Positions 1 through 7,274 of a stretch of 40,943 nt of DNA are shown here, piece after piece. Every line of letters starts with the position of its first letter. The stretch's first letter is position 1. Below the pieces are notes generated by a model that saw nothing but the letters and a program-made list of their open reading frames with translations, was not told the DNA's origin and ran no database searches. The DNA is from Pseudobutyrivibrio ruminis (GTDB lineage Bacteria > Bacillota > Clostridia > Lachnospirales > Lachnospiraceae): contig NZ_SVET01000023.1 of assembly GCF_015057245.1 (NCBI RefSeq), positions 1-40,943 on the forward strand. The letters are read 5' to 3'. The position numbers were made by a program, and so were the translations under genes.

Positions 1-1002
1 GGCTACCAGCATGATGAAATGACAGGAAGCTACTTTGCACAGGCTAGATACTATGATGCTGGGGTAGGTAGATTTGTTAGTGAGGATAAAGTAAGGGGAT
101 TTATAGATTATCCAGAATCGATAAATCATTATTTGTATTGTTGGAATTCACCCATGTATAAGGAAGATTTGGATGGTAATCTTCCGACAGTAGTTATTGG
201 TGCGGCTATTGGTGGTGTAATAGGTGGTGGTGCTACAATTGCATCTTCGTTGGTTAAAGGTGAAGATATTAGCTGGAAAGAAGTGGGAAAAAATGCTCTA
301 ATAGGTGCAGGAGCTGGTGCAGCGATTGGCACCGGTGTTGGAGCTGCAGCCATGTTAGCTGAATATGCAGGTGCTTCTGCGACAGTAGCAACAGGAATTA
401 GTGTTGGTGCTGGAGTAGTCGGAACGGCTAGTGCAACTATTGAAGCAACTAATGAAATAAAAAGTGGCCAAAATATTAATATGAATAGTATAGTAAGTGA
501 GGGAGGCAAGGGTGCTGTAAATGGAATGATAGCTGGTGCCTCGTTGGCATTTAATCCAGCGGGGGCAGCATCGGGATTTATGATTCAAGGAATATCAGAT
601 ATAGTAACTGGAAAGCAGTCTTCTATGGAATCATATACTGGAGCAATGTTTGCTGGTGCAATAATTCCGGAAATAAACACTAAAGGAATGTCTACTTTAA
701 ATATTATTAAGAATATGGTTTATACAGGTTTTTTGGGTGGCGCAACAAGCGTTTTAATGGGTGATGCTTTAGAAGTAGTTAATGAAAGAAAAAATCATTC
801 TATAATTTCGACTGCTACACATAGTATATTTGCAGGAGTTACATCTGGAATACTAGCTCCTATTATAGGGCACTGTTTACCATTTGATGTAAAATTTATA
901 ACCGGTAAGAATTACGGTGAAGAAGTATATAAGATAATAGAAGAAGTAGCTAATTTTACACTAGAGCAATTTTATCAGGAATATATTTGTGGAGAAAAAT
1001 AA
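1..1002 (+). CDS. Rhs/YD-repeat protein, C-terminal part (5' end outside window)
   Basis: The frame is open from base 1, so only the last 333 residues are visible. It begins in the Rhs-associated core (GYQHDEMTGSYFAQARYYD, then GRFVSEDKVRGF and a DLDGN end motif near residue 58), the conserved junction after which Rhs proteins carry a variable C-terminal domain. The remainder is a long Gly/Ala-rich hydrophobic stretch and a short charged tail ending in GEK. In known Rhs systems the core forms a shell around a C-terminal toxin; no toxin family is recognised here. The tail shares a segment with the displaced Rhs cassette downstream (S-MESY-GA-F-GAI versus S-MECY-GA-F-GAI). The next gene starts one base after the stop, as expected for an immunity partner. 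Confidence 0.88.
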   Translation, partial: GYQHDEMTGSYFAQARYYDAGVGRFVSEDKVRGFIDYPESINHYLYCWNSPMYKEDLDGNLPTVVIGAAIGGVIGGGATIASSLVKGEDISWKEVGKNALIGAGAGAAIGTGVGAAAMLAEYAGASATVATGISVGAGVVGTASATIEATNEIKSGQNINMNSIVSEGGKGAVNGMIAGASLAFNPAGAASGFMIQGISDIVTGKQSSMESYTGAMFAGAIIPEINTKGMSTLNIIKNMVYTGFLGGATSVLMGDALEVVNERKNHSIISTATHSIFAGVTSGILAPIIGHCLPFDVKFITGKNYGEEVYKIIEEVANFTLEQFYQEYICGEK

Positions 1003-1003
1003 A

Positions 1004-1435
1004 ATGGAAAAAGAATTATTTGTCACGTTAGTATTAAATATGATTTTGGTTGGAGTAGCCACGTTGATGTATTTGCTTGATCTCTTTGGGAATAAATTAT
1101 TATTATCGGAACCCTTTACAAAATCATTGAGAATGGATTCAAGAGATATAGTAATAGTAAAAATTGTTCTTGGGATAATTGTGTCATATTTGTTTTATGT
1201 ATCTTTTATATTGGGTTTTTTAGACATGAAGTTGTTGAAGGAAGGAGAAATATCTTGCATAGAAGGGTATGCCAATAATAGTGTGCAGGAAAACGAATAT
1301 TATAGCGATTTAACAATAAAAACAGAAAATGAAAATATAACTATACATTTAAGGAAATCATATAAGGATGTTAGTGAGGGAGATTATGTAACAGTTTATT
1401 ATCTTAAGAATACAAAGCAAGGAGTAATAAAATAA
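1004..1435 (+). CDS. Small membrane protein, candidate Rhs immunity protein
   Basis: A 143-residue protein if started at ATG 1004, which has GGAG at 991-994 nine bases upstream; an in-frame GTG at 989 would add five residues but lacks a suitable ribosome binding site. Two hydrophobic helices (about residues 5-26 and 50-73) are followed by a soluble, probably beta-rich domain of about 65 residues that ends with a GDYVTVYYL segment. The length, two-helix layout and closing segment match the protein at 3370-3816, which also follows an Rhs C-terminal domain. Position directly behind a variable Rhs C-terminus suggests an immunity protein, perhaps against a membrane-acting toxin. No family was recognised, so the function is inferred from context only. 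Confidence 0.7.
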   Translation: MEKELFVTLVLNMILVGVATLMYLLDLFGNKLLLSEPFTKSLRMDSRDIVIVKIVLGIIVSYLFYVSFILGFLDMKLLKEGEISCIEGYANNSVQENEYYSDLTIKTENENITIHLRKSYKDVSEGDYVTVYYLKNTKQGVIK

Positions 1436-1462
1436 AAGAAAGCCAGTTGACTTAATTTGTTT

Positions 1463-1506
1463 TACTACTGTTAAAAGTATGAGCTGGGCTCTTCGATGTA
1501 CATGAC
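1463..1506 (+). pseudogene. Decayed Rhs core fragment
   Basis: This short stretch matches, base for base over much of its length, the part of the following Rhs cassette near 2251-2295 that encodes YY-x-x-DELGSPMYMT. Translated, it reads YY, an in-frame stop, then KYELGSSMYMT. It then jumps without a gap into an earlier part of the Rhs repeat region. It is a recombination scar, not a gene. Confidence 0.6.
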
Positions 1507-3359
1507 AAATTTTATGATTTTCAAATGATTTCTTATAGCTATGATGAGTTTGGAAGGTTAAGAACAAAAGCTATGCTAATGGCGTAATGCAGGAGTATTC
1601 ATACCTTCCAGGTGGAAATCTTCACAGCATGGAAAGTCATGATAAAGAAGGTGTTCTTGATAAGTACTTCTATACTTATGACAACACAGGACTTATCAGT
1701 GGAATAAATAGAAAGAGAAGAGGCCTTGATGCAGTATCAGGTCAGTATGATTACAAGTATGATGCAATAGGTCGACTTACAGAATCAAGTTTAAATGGTC
1801 AGGTTAAATCAGCTTATGAGTATGATGCGTTTGGTAACAGAACAAGCCTGACAGAGAAAGAGGTAAAGACAACATACAACTACGATGTCCTTGATAGACT
1901 AGTAGAAGCAAAAGAATTAAACAACAGTCAGGCAATCGTAAAAACATACGACTACGATAAACGTGGTAATCAGACAAAAGAATTTGTAGATGGTCTCTTA
2001 CAAAAGACCTTTACTTTTGATGCAACAAACATGCTTGCAAAGGTAACAGACGCTACAAAGGGCGAGTTAGAGAATCAGTACAACGGCCTTGGTTTTAGGG
2101 TGGCATCTACAAGACCAGAAGAAAAGATAGAATACTTATGTGATCTATCAAGAGACTACTACAATCTTCTTGAAAGAACTGTAAACGGAGAAACAGAAAG
2201 CTTCATCTATGACAACAACGTAATTAGCATGTCAAAGTCAGGAAGCAACTACTACTATCTCCAGGATGAGCTAGGCTCACCAATGTACATGACAGGTACA
2301 GATGGAGTAGCAGTATCATCATATGCATTCGATGACTTCGGACGAAACATCGACCCAAGAACCGGAAAGCAAAGAAAGCATGAATACACAACAAACGGTA
2401 ACGTTATTCAGCCATTTGCCTTCACTGGCTACCAAGAAGACGAGGTGTCTGGCCTTAAGTTTGCACAGGCGAGATTTTATAATGCAAGTACAGGTAGATT
2501 CCAGAGTGAAGATAATGTAAAGGGATTTATTAATGCTCCATTCACTTTGAATCACTATGGATACTGCTTTAGCAATCCTATTGGAATAGCTGATAATAAT
2601 GGTAATTGGCCAGAATGGGTAAACAAGGCGGGGCAATTTGTGAGTGATCATAAAGAAATAATTGTTGCTTCTGCTGCGACAGTCGCTGCTGTTGGTATAA
2701 CTGTTGCCACTTGTGGCGCGGGTGCAGGAGTTGCAGCTGGATTAATAATTGCGGGAACAGGTGCAGCTGAAGGTGTTAAAGCTTATAAGAATGGCGAAAA
2801 TGTAGAAAAGGCTGTCGCCCGTGGAATGGCAAATTCTTCTGTGATAATAACGTCGGCCGCGGTTAATCCGACTGGAACTATCTTAGGAATGAGTGGGCAA
2901 ATGATTGCTGATGGAATAAAGGGAGAAATGTCTCCAATGGAATGTTATTCTGGAGCAGCTTTTGGTGGTGCTATAGCTAATTCTGGAATACCTGTTCAGA
3001 ATCTTATTGGAGGAATGGGAGGTTCATTAATGGCGGATTCATTGAAAAATGGATTTGGAAGTGAAAAAGTACCAGTTGAAAAAGCGCTTATGCATGCAGG
3101 ATTGTCAGGCTTAATAGGTGTAGTGTTTGACGCAGGAAACTCTGTTTTGGATTCTGCTCAGCCAGGTTTTGTGGAAATGGAGAAAGAATATTTGACTAAT
3201 CCACTTTGGTTCTTACGCGAGTATGATAAAAGAACTGCGACAGAAATGATTGATGATGTGGGGCGTGCACTTTTGGGATGTAATGGTAGTAAGAATACAA
3301 TAATGAATTATTTAGATACTTATGTGACAAATAATGTAATAGAATGTACGGATAATTAG
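1507..3359 (+). pseudogene. Displaced 5'-truncated Rhs C-terminal cassette
   Basis: YD repeats (YDAFGNRTS, YDVLDRLVEA) lead into the Rhs core (DELGSPMYMTGTDG, FTGYQEDEVSGLKFAQARF, GRFQSEDNVKGF, HYGYCFSNP) and a variable Gly/Ala-rich C-terminal domain of about 250 residues. There is no N-terminal half or secretion signal. The Rhs frame begins upstream (SYSYDEFGRLRTK at 1531-1569) and shifts by one missing A in the A-run at 1566-1569 before resuming as SYANGVMQEY. The longest intact frame, 590 residues from ATG 1587, has no ribosome binding site. It looks like an orphan Rhs-CT module left by cassette exchange. The C-terminal domain is itself intact and paired with the gene at 3370, so it could be recovered by recombination with the upstream rhs. 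Confidence 0.75.
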
Positions 3360-3369
3360 GAGGAATAAG

Positions 3370-3816
3370 ATGTATCAAGAGCTTTTTCTTAAGCAGTTTA
3401 CTAAAATCATACTTTTATTTATTGTTGGTGGTTTATCAATATCATATATTCTGTTTAGTAAAAAATATTGGGATAGATTTGAAAAGTATAAAGATGATAT
3501 TTTAGCAAAATGTATGATAAAAGGTATAATAGTATTCTGTTTTTGCTGCTTTGTTCGGTTGAGTGCTTGGCCTATGATTAAAGATAAACCATTAATTGAT
3601 GATAACAAATATGAGTTATTAGATAATGCTACTGTTATTCAAGGTGTTACTAGGGGTGGTATTTTTGGTTTGTGTGAAGACATAATTGTGGAATATGATG
3701 ATAAAGAATATGATCTAAATGTTGTAAAAGCAGATGATAATATAAACAAAGGAGATATAGTAAAAGTAATCTATTTACCAAATTCCGAGTACGCTGTAAT
3801 TGAAAAAATCAATTAA
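3370..3816 (+). CDS. Small membrane protein, candidate immunity partner of the orphan Rhs cassette
   Basis: A 148-residue protein starting ten bases after the Rhs stop with a strong ribosome binding site (GGAGGA around 3359-3364, ATG 3370). Two hydrophobic helices (about residues 11-30 and 48-66) precede a soluble domain ending NKGDIVKVIYLPNSEYAVI. This layout parallels the protein at 1004-1435, including the G-D-x-V-x-V-x-Y-L segment near the C-terminus, so the two may be diverged members of one family. The helices share little identity, which fits immunity proteins tuned to different toxin tips. No characterised family was recognised. Confidence 0.7.
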   Translation: MYQELFLKQFTKIILLFIVGGLSISYILFSKKYWDRFEKYKDDILAKCMIKGIIVFCFCCFVRLSAWPMIKDKPLIDDNKYELLDNATVIQGVTRGGIFGLCEDIIVEYDDKEYDLNVVKADDNINKGDIVKVIYLPNSEYAVIEKIN

Positions 3817-3897
3817 ATCAAGGTGCCTGACCCCATTACATAGAAATTACAATGTAATAAATTCGTAATGGGGTCAGGCACCAATGTGGTCAACTTA
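3815..3897. repeat. 83-bp hairpin repeat, copy 1
   Basis: First of two identical, directly adjacent 83-bp units. Each holds a perfect 18-bp inverted repeat, GGTGCCTGACCCCATTAC at 3822-3839 against its complement at 3865-3882. The loop contains a smaller palindrome, ATTAC-AAT-GTAAT. The unit ends in GTGGTCAACTTA. The hairpin starts just after the stop of the preceding gene and could end its transcript, but it has no T-tract. Confidence 0.9.
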
Positions 3898-3980
3898 AAA
3901 TCAAGGTGCCTGACCCCATTACATAGAAATTACAATGTAATAAATTCGTAATGGGGTCAGGCACCAATGTGGTCAACTTA
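3898..3980. repeat. 83-bp hairpin repeat, copy 2
   Basis: Exact second copy of the preceding unit, with stem arms at 3905-3922 and 3948-3965. Perfect identity points to a recent duplication. The last 18 bases before 3980 form, with 5620-5637, a near-perfect inverted pair around the transposase gene. Confidence 0.9.
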
Positions 3981-4026
3981 AGCTGAAAAGCCAGTAAAAT
4001 CAAGGCTTTTCAGCTTATTCTTTATT
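3980..4026 (+). terminator. Rho-independent terminator-like hairpin
   Basis: A perfect 13-bp stem (3980-3992 with 4004-4016; arms AAGCTGAAAAGCC and GGCTTTTCAGCTT) is followed by a T-rich run, ATTCTTTATT. It could end transcription leaving the Rhs region and so protect the transposase gene from outside transcripts. Confidence 0.6.
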
Positions 4027-4068
4027 ATAAAATCTCTGCATTTTTCTTGCAAAAATCACTTGACATAG

Positions 4069-4153
4069 CCTCCAAAAAATGCGGCGCTTCGCGCCTATTG
4101 ATCAATAAGAGATTCGTTTCCGAGGCGAATTAAATTTGATCATTTTTTGGAGG
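4069..4153 (+). promoter_or_regulatory. Inverted repeat burying the transposase ribosome binding site
   Basis: CCTCCAAAAAATG at 4069-4081 is perfectly complementary to CATTTTTTGGAGG at 4141-4153. The right arm contains the GGAGG that serves ATG 4161. Between the arms lie smaller hairpins (GGCGC-TTC-GCGCC near 4083-4095 and ATTCG/CGAAT near 4112-4130). A transcript entering from outside would fold and hide the ribosome binding site, whereas one starting inside the left arm would not. Several insertion sequences, such as IS10 and IS50, use this logic to block transposase production from read-through. Confidence 0.65.
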
Positions 4154-4160
4154 TTTTCTT

Positions 4161-5441
4161 ATGAAAAGAAACGAGATTTGTAACTCTATTGTCCAAGCTA
4201 TCAAGCAGTACATTGATTCTCCTGATTGTATGGAGATTCACCGTGCACCGTCTAAGTTTATTAGAAAGCGTAAGCTTTCTTTTCAGCAAGTAATCCTGTA
4301 TCTCTTATACTCTTCCAAAGCATCTATGAATCAGAATCTTGCTACGATTAGGCAAGAACTATCATCCATTTCTTTTCCTGACATCACCAAACAAGCCCTT
4401 TCAAAGGCTAGACAGTTTATCCATCCATATCTATTCCGTGATCTGTTCAACATTTCTGTAGATCTGTTCTACAAGAATCTTAATTCCAGAAAAACCTGGA
4501 ATGGCTATCATCTCTTCGCTATAGATGGTTCAAAAATAGAACTTCCCAATTCCAAATCTAACTTTGAACATTTTGGCGAAATGTTTGGCTATCCTGATTC
4601 TAACAGAAAATTCACCATGGCACTAGCTTCTACAGTTTATGATGTACTTGAAGACTATATTGTTCATGCTTCTATTGATAGATATCTCGCTGGTGAACGT
4701 GCCCTAGCCATCGAACACCTTAAAACATTAGAAGCTCTCAAAATCTACAAAAACTCTATAGTTATCTTTGATAGAGGCTACTATTCTGAAGGCATGTTTC
4801 GCTACTGTGTAGAGCATAATCATCTTTGTGTTATGCGTCTAAGAGAAAATTTTAAGCTTTCAAAAAACTGTAAAGGTGAAACTCTAACCATTCTTCCGGG
4901 TAATCCTAAATATGGTACTCAGGATGTAGATATCCGTGTCATTGAGGTATCTCTCGATGATGGAACTAAAGAATATCTTGCCACTAACATTTTCGATGAA
5001 TCTATCACGGCGCCTATGTTTAAAGAGCTATATTTCAAAAGATGGCCAATTGAAATAAAATATCATGAGCTTAAAAGCTCTCTTAAACTGGAGGAATTCA
5101 ATGGCGCAACTCCTGTTGCCATTATGCAAGAGTTTTTCATAAGTCTAATGCTCTCGAATATTGCATCTCTTATCAAAAATCACGTTGATGGACTAATTGA
5201 TGAGACTGCAAATCCTGCAAATAAATATAGATATCAAGCAAATCGCTCATTTATAATAGGTCAACTGAAATATCGCTTTGCTCGTTATATAGGTTCTCAA
5301 ATTGACATTAATACTTTTGAAGATTTGATATCCTTGGCTTATAAAAATAGGTCGCAAATTCAGCCTGGTAGATCTTTCAAAAGAAAGAAAAATAAAGCCA
5401 TTGGGCGAACTCACTTCAGAAATAAAAAGGTCACATTTTAA
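4161..5441 (+). CDS. IS4-family DDE transposase
   Basis: A complete 426-residue transposase. The catalytic triad is visible: D122 in AIDGSKIEL, D204 in VIFDRGYYS, and E298 in the YFKRWPIEIKYHELK segment. That segment fits the Y-(2)-R-(3)-E-(6)-K signature of the IS4 family (Y291, R294, E298, K305). A basic N-terminus precedes the RNase H-like fold and the C-terminal tail is rich in Arg/Lys. No frameshift or stop is seen, so it may be active. Its ribosome binding site GGAGG lies inside an inverted repeat that probably limits translation. The element separates the Rhs cassette from two related genes of unknown function. Confidence 0.9.
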   Translation: MKRNEICNSIVQAIKQYIDSPDCMEIHRAPSKFIRKRKLSFQQVILYLLYSSKASMNQNLATIRQELSSISFPDITKQALSKARQFIHPYLFRDLFNISVDLFYKNLNSRKTWNGYHLFAIDGSKIELPNSKSNFEHFGEMFGYPDSNRKFTMALASTVYDVLEDYIVHASIDRYLAGERALAIEHLKTLEALKIYKNSIVIFDRGYYSEGMFRYCVEHNHLCVMRLRENFKLSKNCKGETLTILPGNPKYGTQDVDIRVIEVSLDDGTKEYLATNIFDESITAPMFKELYFKRWPIEIKYHELKSSLKLEEFNGATPVAIMQEFFISLMLSNIASLIKNHVDGLIDETANPANKYRYQANRSFIIGQLKYRFARYIGSQIDINTFEDLISLAYKNRSQIQPGRSFKRKKNKAIGRTHFRNKKVTF

Positions 5442-5625
5442 TCCAATTAATAGAGGTTTCATTGCCAGCTTCTATATAGCTGCTGGCTTATTCTCCATGC
5501 ATTTTTTTTGTTAGATTCTTCTTAATATGAAAAGATAATTCGCAAATACGATATTCTCCGCTAAATATGGTATTATTTATTTAGTTAAAATCCTTATAGA
5601 TTTTTCTTAAGTTGTTGTGAAGTTG

Positions 5626-5654
5626 ACCCCATTGGTGTCAGACACCAATGGGGT
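5626..5654. repeat. Palindrome related to the 83-bp hairpin repeats
   Basis: ACCCCATTGGTGTC (5626-5639) faces its exact complement at 5641-5654 around a single A. It shares ACCCCATT with the stem of the 83-bp repeats and overlaps the candidate right end of the insertion sequence. It runs into the start region of the next gene. Confidence 0.8.
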
Positions 5655-5659
5655 ATAAA

Positions 5660-6445
5660 ATGATTAATAAAAAAAGTTCTATTATAAAAAAAGTATTAGG
5701 TTCAAAATTAGAGGAAGAAGGATTTGAATACCAAGGTTATAATAATAAAACTTGGATTTTCAGAAAAAAAGGTGAGGTTAATCAAGAAATACTAATTTTA
5801 GAATATAGGTATGATAGTTCCTATTATACATTGCTTTTATCAGGTACATCGGCGATTCCGGCATCAAAGTTAGATTCTTCCGAGAAATTTATGGGAGAAT
5901 ATTGGCATATTGAAAATGATGATGATTTTGAAGCATTAATTAAATATTTTCTTGAACTTATAAAAACTAAAGGTTTAGATGAGTTAAAGAAAGTTAATGC
6001 TGTTTCTAAAAATTACATTGTATTAAACAATATTTCTAAAGATATTTATGATAAGCGAGAAGAGATTTTTGAAAGATTTATAGAAAAACATCCGCAGTTA
6101 CCGGTTGATGATTATTCGTTGGAAAATATAAACATATGGTTTGATTTTATAGAAAAAGAATATGACTTTTATAGTCGTGGTGACATTATAAATTTTTCAG
6201 AAAAAGATTTAAGAGATTTTGAAGATGTTTCTGTCTTTTTATCTACTATGTTAGAAAAACATTTGTCAGGGGTTTGGGTGAAATATGATTTTGATGACGA
6301 ATGCTCAGTAGTTATCGATAAAATGTGTTCAGTTAATAAAACGATAAATATTGTTGCTATTTTGAATAGTGTGATTGAGCGAGGAAACCTCCAAATAATA
6401 AAGTCAATATTTGAAGATATATATAGAAATAGAATAGTGAGATAA
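5660..6445 (+). CDS. Protein of unknown function, paralogue of the following interrupted gene
   Basis: A soluble, acidic protein of 261 residues from ATG 5660 (GGGG six bases upstream); an in-frame ATG at 5648 lies inside the palindrome and is less likely. No signal peptide or membrane helix is visible. The first 60 residues (I-I-K-K-V-L-G, EEEGFEYQG, a W-x-F-R-K-K strand, then LEYRYDSSYYTLLLSG) match the arrangement of the gene at 6501-7193. Similarity continues through a D-D-D/E-x-F-x-x-x-I-K helix. The position behind an Rhs cassette would suit an orphan immunity-like gene, but that is only context. The native promoter has apparently been replaced by repeat or insertion sequence. Confidence 0.65.
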   Translation: MINKKSSIIKKVLGSKLEEEGFEYQGYNNKTWIFRKKGEVNQEILILEYRYDSSYYTLLLSGTSAIPASKLDSSEKFMGEYWHIENDDDFEALIKYFLELIKTKGLDELKKVNAVSKNYIVLNNISKDIYDKREEIFERFIEKHPQLPVDDYSLENINIWFDFIEKEYDFYSRGDIINFSEKDLRDFEDVSVFLSTMLEKHLSGVWVKYDFDDECSVVIDKMCSVNKTINIVAILNSVIERGNLQIIKSIFEDIYRNRIVR

Positions 6446-6451
6446 AGAGAA

Positions 6452-6477
6452 GGTGCCTGACCACACATGTGCAGGCC
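6452..6477. repeat. Partial GGTGCCTGACC element
   Basis: GGTGCCTGACC recurs here seven bases after the stop of the preceding gene, followed by ACACATGTGCAGGCC. The second arm no longer matches well. It appears to be a diverged or truncated copy of the palindrome family at 3815-3980 and 5626-5654. Confidence 0.5.
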
Positions 6478-6500
6478 TAAAATTCAGGGAGTGACATGAT

Positions 6501-7193
6501 ATGAGTATATCGTATATGAAAATTATAAAAGAGGTTATGGGAGAAGAGGCTTAAAATAGAGGTTATAAGATTACGAGTCATCCAAAACTTTTAGCTACTA
6601 AGCCACTGGCATATTTTAGAAGAAAGATAAATGGTTTTAGTCAAGAGTTTGAAATAACAGAATACCTAATTGGACCTAGAACGATATTTCTGAGAGTAAT
6701 GGGTAAAGAGATTCATTTAGAATATGATGATGAAGAAACTTTTAGGAATTGTATTAAAAAATTTCATAATTATATGATTACTGAAGGTTATGAATTATTG
6801 GAAAAAAATACAGAGGTTCCCGTTTTCAGCACGAATGATATTTTGTTTGTGAAGAACAATTATGAAGCACTAGCCAAAGATTTTTACAAAGAAAGACCTG
6901 TATCATTCGAAAAAGGTGTGGAGTTAGTTGTTGAAAATATCAACATAATTATTGATAGTGATTGGGATGAGATAAAAAGTGAGTTGATGGGAATAGCAGG
7001 AGCTTTGACATTTATACTACTTAAAGAAAAAGAAAATAGTAAGTTAACTGAATCTACGACTACTGATTCATTTTTCGTAGAATACGACTCCGAAAAACAT
7101 ATGAGAATTGATCCAGTAAGATTAGTATATAATTCATATATAAAAAAGGATCCAGATAAATGGATTATAAAGAAATTAATCAATAATAACTAA
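6501..7193 (+). pseudogene. Unknown-function gene interrupted by one in-frame TAA
   Basis: ATG 6501 has GGGAG at 6487-6491 as ribosome binding site and reads MSISYMKIIKEVMGEEA, then TAA at 6552-6554, then continues in the same frame as NRGYKITSHPKLL to 7193 (231 codons). The part after the stop matches the upstream paralogue (G-Y/F, AYFRRKINGF, EFEITEY, FLRVMG, DDEETF), so the codon is a nonsense change, not a gene boundary. The 164-residue reading frame from ATG 6699 has no ribosome binding site and begins in the middle of the fold. A single-base change (for example AAA or GAA to TAA) would explain it; a sequencing error or read-through is possible. Confidence 0.7.
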
Positions 7194-7213
7194 AGAGATG
7201 TGCAATATAGTCA

Positions 7214-7246
7214 ATAAAAAGGACACGATTTGTGAGAATCGTGTCC
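7214..7246 (-). terminator. Terminator of the leftward AbiE-like operon
   Basis: A perfect 10-bp stem, GGACACGATT (7221-7230) with AATCGTGTCC (7237-7246), is followed on the minus strand by TTTTTATTG. It lies 28 bases beyond the stop of the toxin gene and shortly after the converging plus-strand pseudogene. Confidence 0.85.
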
Positions 7247-7274
7247 AATTAGAAAGATGAAATGATTTTATAAA

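Larger units (their letters stand above)
3962..5637 (+). mobile_element. IS4-family insertion sequence with candidate 18-bp terminal inverted repeats
   Basis: The transposase at 4161-5441 is bracketed by CACCAATGTGGTCAACTT (3962-3979) and, inverted, CACCAATGGGGTCAACTT (5620-5637), which match at 17 of 18 positions. The resulting 1.68-kb size is reasonable for an IS4-type element. The same end sequence also belongs to the 83-bp repeats, so the ends could be repeats the element inserted between rather than its own termini; no target duplication was recognised. The 5442-5619 stretch holds only a small hairpin (GCCAGC/GCTGGC near 5465-5488) and AT-rich sequence. Confidence 0.6.

Noticed and set aside
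129..509. Leftward frame of 126 codons opposite the Rhs C-terminus
   Set aside because: It mirrors the Gly/Ala-rich coding strand, is rich in Pro/Ala for that reason, and lacks a ribosome binding site.
3815..3980. Possible small CRISPR array
   Set aside because: There are only two units, they are directly adjacent with no unique spacers, and each is a large palindrome.
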